The translations under genes and the position numbers were made by a program. Under the pieces are notes generated by a model. It was not told the origin of the DNA and searched no databases. It saw nothing but the letters and a program-made list of their open reading frames with translations. Positions 7,954 through 11,605 of a stretch of DNA of 11,605 nt are shown here, piece by piece (the stretch's first letter is position 1; each line of letters starts with the position of its first letter). Origin of the DNA: Methylovulum sp. (GTDB lineage: Bacteria > Pseudomonadota > Gammaproteobacteria > Methylococcales > Methylomonadaceae); NCBI GenBank assembly GCA_004299465.1, contig SCST01000357.1, forward strand, positions 1-11,605. The letters run 5' to 3'.

Positions 7954-10233
7954 ATGAGTATTCCGTTTGCCAGCCAACATACCCCGTCATTTCCGGCTCT
8001 GCTACAGCAGCTTGGGGCATCGGTACTGGTATCCACTTACCAGGCCGGGCAGCTGATTATCCTGCGCGCCGAAGGCGAAGTGCTGAACACGCATTTTTGC
8101 GAACAGGAGAAGCCGATGGGACTGGCCGCGCACCGGGAACGGCTCGCAGTCGGCACGGCTTACCAACTCTGGGAATATGCTAACCTGCCGGCCGTAGCGG
8201 ACAAATTCACTGATCCCGTCATCCATGACGCCTGCTACCTGCCGCGCACGGTACATATCACCGGCGATATCGACATCCATGAATTGGCTTACGCCGATGA
8301 CGGCGAGCTGTGGCTGGTAAATACCCGCATGTCCTGTTTATGTACACTGGATTCGGCTTACAGCGTCGTACCGCGTTGGCGGCCGCCGTTTGTCAGCGCC
8401 TATGACCTGAGCGACCGTTGCCACCTGAACGGCATGGCCCTCAAAGACGGCCGGCCCGCCTTCGTTACATGCCTCGGGAAAACCGACAACGCCGCAGATT
8501 GGCGCGCCAATAAAGCCTCCGGCGGCCTGCTGATGCAGGTGCCGGATGGGCGTATTGTTATCGAAGGTTTGTCGATGCCGCACTCGCCGCGTTGGCATCA
8601 AAATAAACTGTGGTACCTGGAATCCGGCGCCGGACAGCTGTGTACGGCCGACCCGGAAACGGGCAAGAAAACGCTTATCGCACAATTGCCGGGATTCACG
8701 CGCGGCTTGGATTTCTGCGGACGATACGCCTTTATCGGCCTGTCGCAAGTGCGCGAAACCGCGGTTTTCTCAGGCTTGCCGTTAACCGCCCAGGCCGGAG
8801 AGCGGCATTGCGGGGTATGGGCAGTCGATATTGACAGCGGCCAGGTTATCGGCTGCGTCGCTTTTACCGGCTCGGTGCAGGAAGTCTTCGCGATCCAGGT
8901 GTTGCCACACCGTTTCCCGGTATTACTGGACATTGACGATCCGCTGGTGCGCAGTTCTTATTCACTGCCCGACGCCGCGCTGGCGGAAATCGCGGCCCCG
9001 GACCCGGTAACCGCCGCCTTCGAGCAAGCCACGCAACAACACCGTGAAGGCAATCTGGATGCCGCTATCGACGCTTATCGCAAGCTCTTAGCTCAGGCAC
9101 CGGCACATATCGCCGCACGTTACCAGCTCGGCTTGGCGTTAACCGAACAGCAGCGCTGGCAAGAAGCTACCGACGCGTTATTAAGCGTCATCGCAGAGCA
9201 ACCCGGCCACGCCGAAGCGCACAACAGCCTGGGCCTGTGTTTCGCGGCGCGGGAAAACTGGCCGCAAGCTTTATCGCACTACGAGCAGGCGCTGGCCGCC
9301 GACCGGCAATACGCCGTCGCGCATGTCAATCGCGCGATGATCCTGCTTAAATTGGGGCGTTTGACCGAAGGCTGGGAAGAATACGAATGGCGCTGGCAAA
9401 CGCCTGCATTAACGCCGTTTGAATGTCCGCAGCCGCGTTGGCAAGGCGAAGCTATCAACGATAAGGTCCTGCTCGTGCATACCGAGCAAGGTGCCGGCGA
9501 TGCGATTCAATTTGCACGCTTCCTGCCGCACGCGGCAAAACATTGCAAAAAGCTGGTGCTGGTTTGCGCCGAATCGCTACGCCCGTTGCTGGCGAGCGTC
9601 GAAGGCGTCGCGGAAACGCGTGTGCCGGATGCCGCCCTGCTGGACAGTTTCGATTATATCTGTCCGCTGATGAGCTTGCCGCGAATATTGGGTATTACGT
9701 TGGATAAGCTGGCCCTTACCTCGCCGTATCTGCACATTCCCGGCTATATCAGCGTACCTGAATTTACCGGCGACAAGCGCTTGCGCGTAGGATTCCGCTG
9801 GGCGATGGATGACAGCGATTTGCAGTCCCCTTGCCCGCTCGAACATTGGCTGCCGCTATTCACATTACCGGGCATTGTTTTTTATAGCCTGCAAACGCCT
9901 GTCAGCCCTGCAGAATCCGAACTACTGATGACTCACGGCGTTATCAACCTGGAACCGGAACTTGGCGATTACGCCCGCAACGCGGCATTGATAGACCAAC
10001 TTGACCTGGTCATCAGCGTCGATACCCCGGTAGCGCATTTAGCCGGCGCGCTGGGCAAGCCGGTATGGGTGTTGCTCGGGCCGCACGCCGACTGGCGCTG
10101 GCTGCTCGATCGTGACGACAGTCCCTGGTACCCATCCATGCGCTTGTTCCGGCAAAAATCGCCGGAGGACCGGCAAGCAATTATTGACCGCGTGCGTTTG
10201 GAATTGAGCGGAACCAGCTCTCAAAGCCTATGA
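7954..10233 (+). CDS. TIGR03032-like / TPR / GT9-like glycosyltransferase fusion protein
   Basis: This 759-residue protein has three parts. Residues about 10-345 resemble the uncharacterised TIGR03032 (DUF4915-like) family: FPALLQQLGASVLVSTYQAG, IDIHELAYADDGELWLVNTR, CHLNGMALKDGRPAFVTCLG, MPHSPRWHQNKLWYLESG. They probably fold as a beta-propeller-like domain of unknown role. Residues about 357-490 carry three or more tetratricopeptide repeats (EGNLDAAIDAYRKLLAQAP and similar). Residues about 503-750 match the glycosyltransferase-9-like tail often joined to TPRs: VLLVHTEQGAGDAIQFARFL and LDLVISVDTPVAHLAGALG, then DWRWLLDRDDSPWYPSMRLF. No signal peptide or membrane helix is visible, so it is probably cytosolic. 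An ATG at 7870 would add 28 residues; 7954 is preferred because AGGA lies 9 nt upstream and it starts close to the family core. It follows the efflux operon after 126 nt, with no clear functional link. Its acceptor, a glycan or protein, is unknown. Confidence 0.88.
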   Translation: MSIPFASQHTPSFPALLQQLGASVLVSTYQAGQLIILRAEGEVLNTHFCEQEKPMGLAAHRERLAVGTAYQLWEYANLPAVADKFTDPVIHDACYLPRTVHITGDIDIHELAYADDGELWLVNTRMSCLCTLDSAYSVVPRWRPPFVSAYDLSDRCHLNGMALKDGRPAFVTCLGKTDNAADWRANKASGGLLMQVPDGRIVIEGLSMPHSPRWHQNKLWYLESGAGQLCTADPETGKKTLIAQLPGFTRGLDFCGRYAFIGLSQVRETAVFSGLPLTAQAGERHCGVWAVDIDSGQVIGCVAFTGSVQEVFAIQVLPHRFPVLLDIDDPLVRSSYSLPDAALAEIAAPDPVTAAFEQATQQHREGNLDAAIDAYRKLLAQAPAHIAARYQLGLALTEQQRWQEATDALLSVIAEQPGHAEAHNSLGLCFAARENWPQALSHYEQALAADRQYAVAHVNRAMILLKLGRLTEGWEEYEWRWQTPALTPFECPQPRWQGEAINDKVLLVHTEQGAGDAIQFARFLPHAAKHCKKLVLVCAESLRPLLASVEGVAETRVPDAALLDSFDYICPLMSLPRILGITLDKLALTSPYLHIPGYISVPEFTGDKRLRVGFRWAMDDSDLQSPCPLEHWLPLFTLPGIVFYSLQTPVSPAESELLMTHGVINLEPELGDYARNAALIDQLDLVISVDTPVAHLAGALGKPVWVLLGPHADWRWLLDRDDSPWYPSMRLFRQKSPEDRQAIIDRVRLELSGTSSQSL

Positions 10234-10294
10234 GCCCAGTGGCGGCGCAGCCGTTTGAGGGCGATAAAAATCCTTATGAAACAAATACACACTG

Positions 10295-10303
10295 TGCTAT
10301 AAC
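10295..10303 (+). promoter_or_regulatory. Candidate extended -10 promoter of the cupredoxin-cytochrome gene
   Basis: TGCTATAAC fits an extended -10 element (TGn plus TATAAC). It lies about 55 nt before the start codon in an AT-rich gap that separates this gene from the preceding one. The -35 position (TTATGA, 18 nt upstream) is poor, as is common for extended -10 promoters. It suggests this gene is transcribed separately. Confidence 0.4.
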
Positions 10304-10357
10304 ATCGCCTCGCAACACCAAAAACAATAATACAACCCCAAAAGGTGAGGAGATTTT

Positions 10358-11158
10358 ATGATTCGCAAAATACATGCATTTTTAGCTTTGATACTGCTGT
10401 CATTCATATCAAACCCGTTATCCGCAGAAACCGTCACTATTAATATAAAAGATTTCCTGTTCGATCCAGGCAGTAAAACAATCAACCTGGGAGATAGTGT
10501 TAAATGGGTTAACCAGGATTCCTTTGCCCATACCAGTACTTCAGACACTAATCTGTGGGACAGCAAGAACCTATCATCAGGCGCCTCGTTTACCCGGCTT
10601 TTCGATAAAGCAGGCAAATTTACCTACCACTGCCATATTCACCCGGACATGACCGGGACAATCATAGTCCGCACAGCCGAACAGGCCCGCATCAAGCTCG
10701 GTAAAGACATCATCACAGCAAACCCAAAGCAGCTCCCGATTAAACTCAATCTTGCCGGCAAGAACACCGACCAGGTTTATCTCGGCAGTTACATCGTCAA
10801 TGCGCAGGGGGCTTGCGCCGATTGCCATAGTTGTCCCACCTACGCCGAAGGACACGACCCGTACAAAGGGGAACCCAAGCAATTTAATACCGCCGGCTAT
10901 CTCTCCGGCGGCCGGGCGTTCGGACCGTTTACCTCGGCCAATATAACCCCCGATAGCACCGGCAAACCCGCCGGCATTACCCTGGCCCAGTTCAAGAACC
11001 TGCTCCGTACCGGGCATGATCCGCACGCCCCGGAGAATATCCTGCAGGTCATGCCCTGGCCTATCTACGGGATGATGAGCGATCACGATCTTGACGCGGT
11101 CTACACCTACCTGAAAAGCATCCCGCCCCTGCCAACGCCTGCGGCAAATTGTAATTAA
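10358..11158 (+). CDS. Secreted cupredoxin-cytochrome c fusion protein
   Basis: This 266-residue periplasmic electron carrier has two redox domains in one chain. Residues 1-23 are a signal peptide ending LSA. Residues about 24-105 form a plastocyanin/amicyanin-like type 1 copper domain. Its four ligands are visible: H58 in DSFAHTSTS, then C92, H95 and M98 in YHCHIHPDMTG. Residues about 138-260 form a class I c-type cytochrome domain with the haem site CADCH (C153, C156, H157). The conserved tail LQVMPWPIYGMMSDHDL gives M232, M239 or M240 as the axial ligand. The middle (GGRAFGPFTSANITPD, LAQFKNLLRTGHDP) is typical of cytochrome subunits of periplasmic dehydrogenases. GAGGAG, 5 nt before the ATG, is a strong ribosome binding site. 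The gene seems monocistronic: promoter-like sequence before it, terminator after it. The redox partner is not in the window. Confidence 0.93.
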   Translation: MIRKIHAFLALILLSFISNPLSAETVTINIKDFLFDPGSKTINLGDSVKWVNQDSFAHTSTSDTNLWDSKNLSSGASFTRLFDKAGKFTYHCHIHPDMTGTIIVRTAEQARIKLGKDIITANPKQLPIKLNLAGKNTDQVYLGSYIVNAQGACADCHSCPTYAEGHDPYKGEPKQFNTAGYLSGGRAFGPFTSANITPDSTGKPAGITLAQFKNLLRTGHDPHAPENILQVMPWPIYGMMSDHDLDAVYTYLKSIPPLPTPAANCN

Positions 11159-11189
11159 CAGGGCTAAACGGAGTTTGGGATAAAATGAT

Positions 11190-11225
11190 AACGCAACAGG
11201 GGGTTCGCCCAAGCTGTTGCGTTTT
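11190..11225 (+). terminator. Rho-independent terminator after the cupredoxin-cytochrome gene
   Basis: AACGCAACAG (11190-11199) pairs perfectly with CTGTTGCGTT (11214-11223). The top of the stem holds GGG-TTCG-CCC (11201-11210), a stable UUCG tetraloop, with a small AAG bulge. A TTTT run (11222-11225) follows. It begins 31 nt after the stop codon. Confidence 0.85.
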
Positions 11226-11296
11226 AAAATGCCGGTGGGATCGAATCCACGGCAAATTCTACAACAGCACGTTGTAACTTGCCCCGCAGCTAGAGA

Positions 11297-11393
11297 AATG
11301 GAGCGCAGATAACATAAAAGATTTTTCTTGTGTTATCTGTGTTTATCACTTGTGCCCTGTGGGTATATCCATCTGCGTCATCCGCGTTCCATT
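11297..11393. repeat. 97-bp inverted-repeat element in the 313-nt gap before the acyltransferase gene
   Basis: The ends AATGGA (11297-11302) and TCCATT (11388-11393) are inverted, followed inward by related GCGCAGAT and ATCTGCG blocks. Inside is a 9-bp perfect hairpin, CAGATAACA (11306-11314) with TGTTATCTG (11331-11339). The phrase ATCTGCGTCATCCGCGTTCC resembles short intergenic repeats I recall from several proteobacteria. The rest of the gap (11159-11471) holds the terminator at 11190-11225, a small hairpin at 11230-11254 and no open reading frame of note. Confidence 0.55.
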
Positions 11394-11471
11394 GTATTTG
11401 ACGGCAACTTTCAGCATTACACGACTCGACCGCCCCTATACCCGCTTAAGCAATTGATAATAAGGTGAAAA

Positions 11472-11605
11472 ATGAAAACCTACCTGTTCCCCGGCCAAGG
11501 CTCCCAGTACAAAGGCATGGGCGCGACTTTATTTGACGAGTTCCCGGAAATAACCCAAGCGGCGGACAGTATTCTGGGGCTTTCGATCAAAGAACTCTGC
11601 CTTCA
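11472..11605 (+). CDS. Malonyl-CoA:ACP acyltransferase, N-terminal fragment (FabD family, possibly trans-AT polyketide synthase type)
   Basis: Only the first 44 codons are inside the window. The protein starts MKTYLFPGQGSQYKGMG, the conserved first strand and GQGSQ oxyanion loop of the FabD acyltransferase fold. The catalytic GHSxG serine and the later histidine lie beyond the edge. The following segment, LFDEFPEITQAADSILG then LSIKELCL, resembles stand-alone acyltransferases of trans-AT polyketide synthases (PksC/BaeC type) more than housekeeping FabD; this is judged from remembered sequences. AAGGTG at 11462-11467 is a good ribosome binding site. If it is ordinary FabD, fatty-acid genes such as fabH, fabG and acpP should be nearby. 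If it is of trans-AT type, polyketide synthase genes should follow. Confidence 0.85.
   Translation, partial: MKTYLFPGQGSQYKGMGATLFDEFPEITQAADSILGLSIKELCL

Noticed and set aside
10243..10256. CGGC-GCA-GCCG hairpin followed by TTT as a terminator after the glycosyltransferase fusion gene
   Set aside because: Four base pairs and three T residues are too weak to call.
10577..11212. A 211-codon open frame antisense to the cupredoxin-cytochrome gene
   Set aside because: The plus-strand gene has clear copper and haem motifs, a signal peptide and a strong ribosome binding site; the antisense frame has none.
11230..11254. Hairpin resembling a tRNA T-arm (GTGGGATCGAATCCAC)
   Set aside because: The stem is irregular, and no acceptor, D-arm or anticodon arm can be drawn around it; it is not a tRNA gene.

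Overview
The window comes from a Gram-negative bacterium. It encodes a tripartite efflux pump with two lipoproteins and an outer-membrane beta-barrel protein. Moderately high GC coding sequence, GTAG-type REP-like hairpins and the protein families suggest a gammaproteobacterium. A methylotroph of the Methylococcales type is possible, but that is a guess; no marker gene here settles it.

Left part (1-1666), minus strand: the start and most of a secreted beta-barrel protein (897 down to the window edge, 3' end missing), then a TetR/AcrR-family repressor (1666-1031). Between them lies a 72-bp almost perfect palindrome with a second hairpin nested in its loop, directly upstream of the beta-barrel gene's ribosome binding site.

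Centre (1667-7827), plus strand: a divergent control region, then a complete RND efflux operon. It holds a periplasmic adaptor lipoprotein, an inner-membrane HAE1-type pump of the MexF/OqxB type, and a NodT/OprM-type outer-membrane factor. Two related GTAG-type hairpins sit in this operon: one in the leader of the adaptor gene, one between pump and outer-membrane factor. The leader copy keeps the adaptor reading frame open, so an ATG call there would be about 61 residues too long. A TTG start at 1927 gives a textbook lipoprotein signal. The TetR protein probably controls this operon and its own gene.

Right part (7828-11605), plus strand: a three-part protein (TIGR03032-like N-terminus, TPR repeats, GT9-like glycosyltransferase C-terminus); a secreted single-chain fusion of a type 1 copper domain and a c-type cytochrome with its own strong ribosome binding site; a rho-independent terminator; a 97-bp inverted-repeat element; and the first 44 codons of a malonyl-transferase. 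That last protein looks more like the stand-alone acyltransferases of trans-AT polyketide synthases than housekeeping FabD, so a biosynthetic cluster may begin at the right edge.

The most unusual items are the cupredoxin-cytochrome fusion, the TIGR03032-TPR-GT9 fusion, the nested palindrome, and the possible trans-AT acyltransferase. No CRISPR array, RNA gene, transposase or phage gene was seen.
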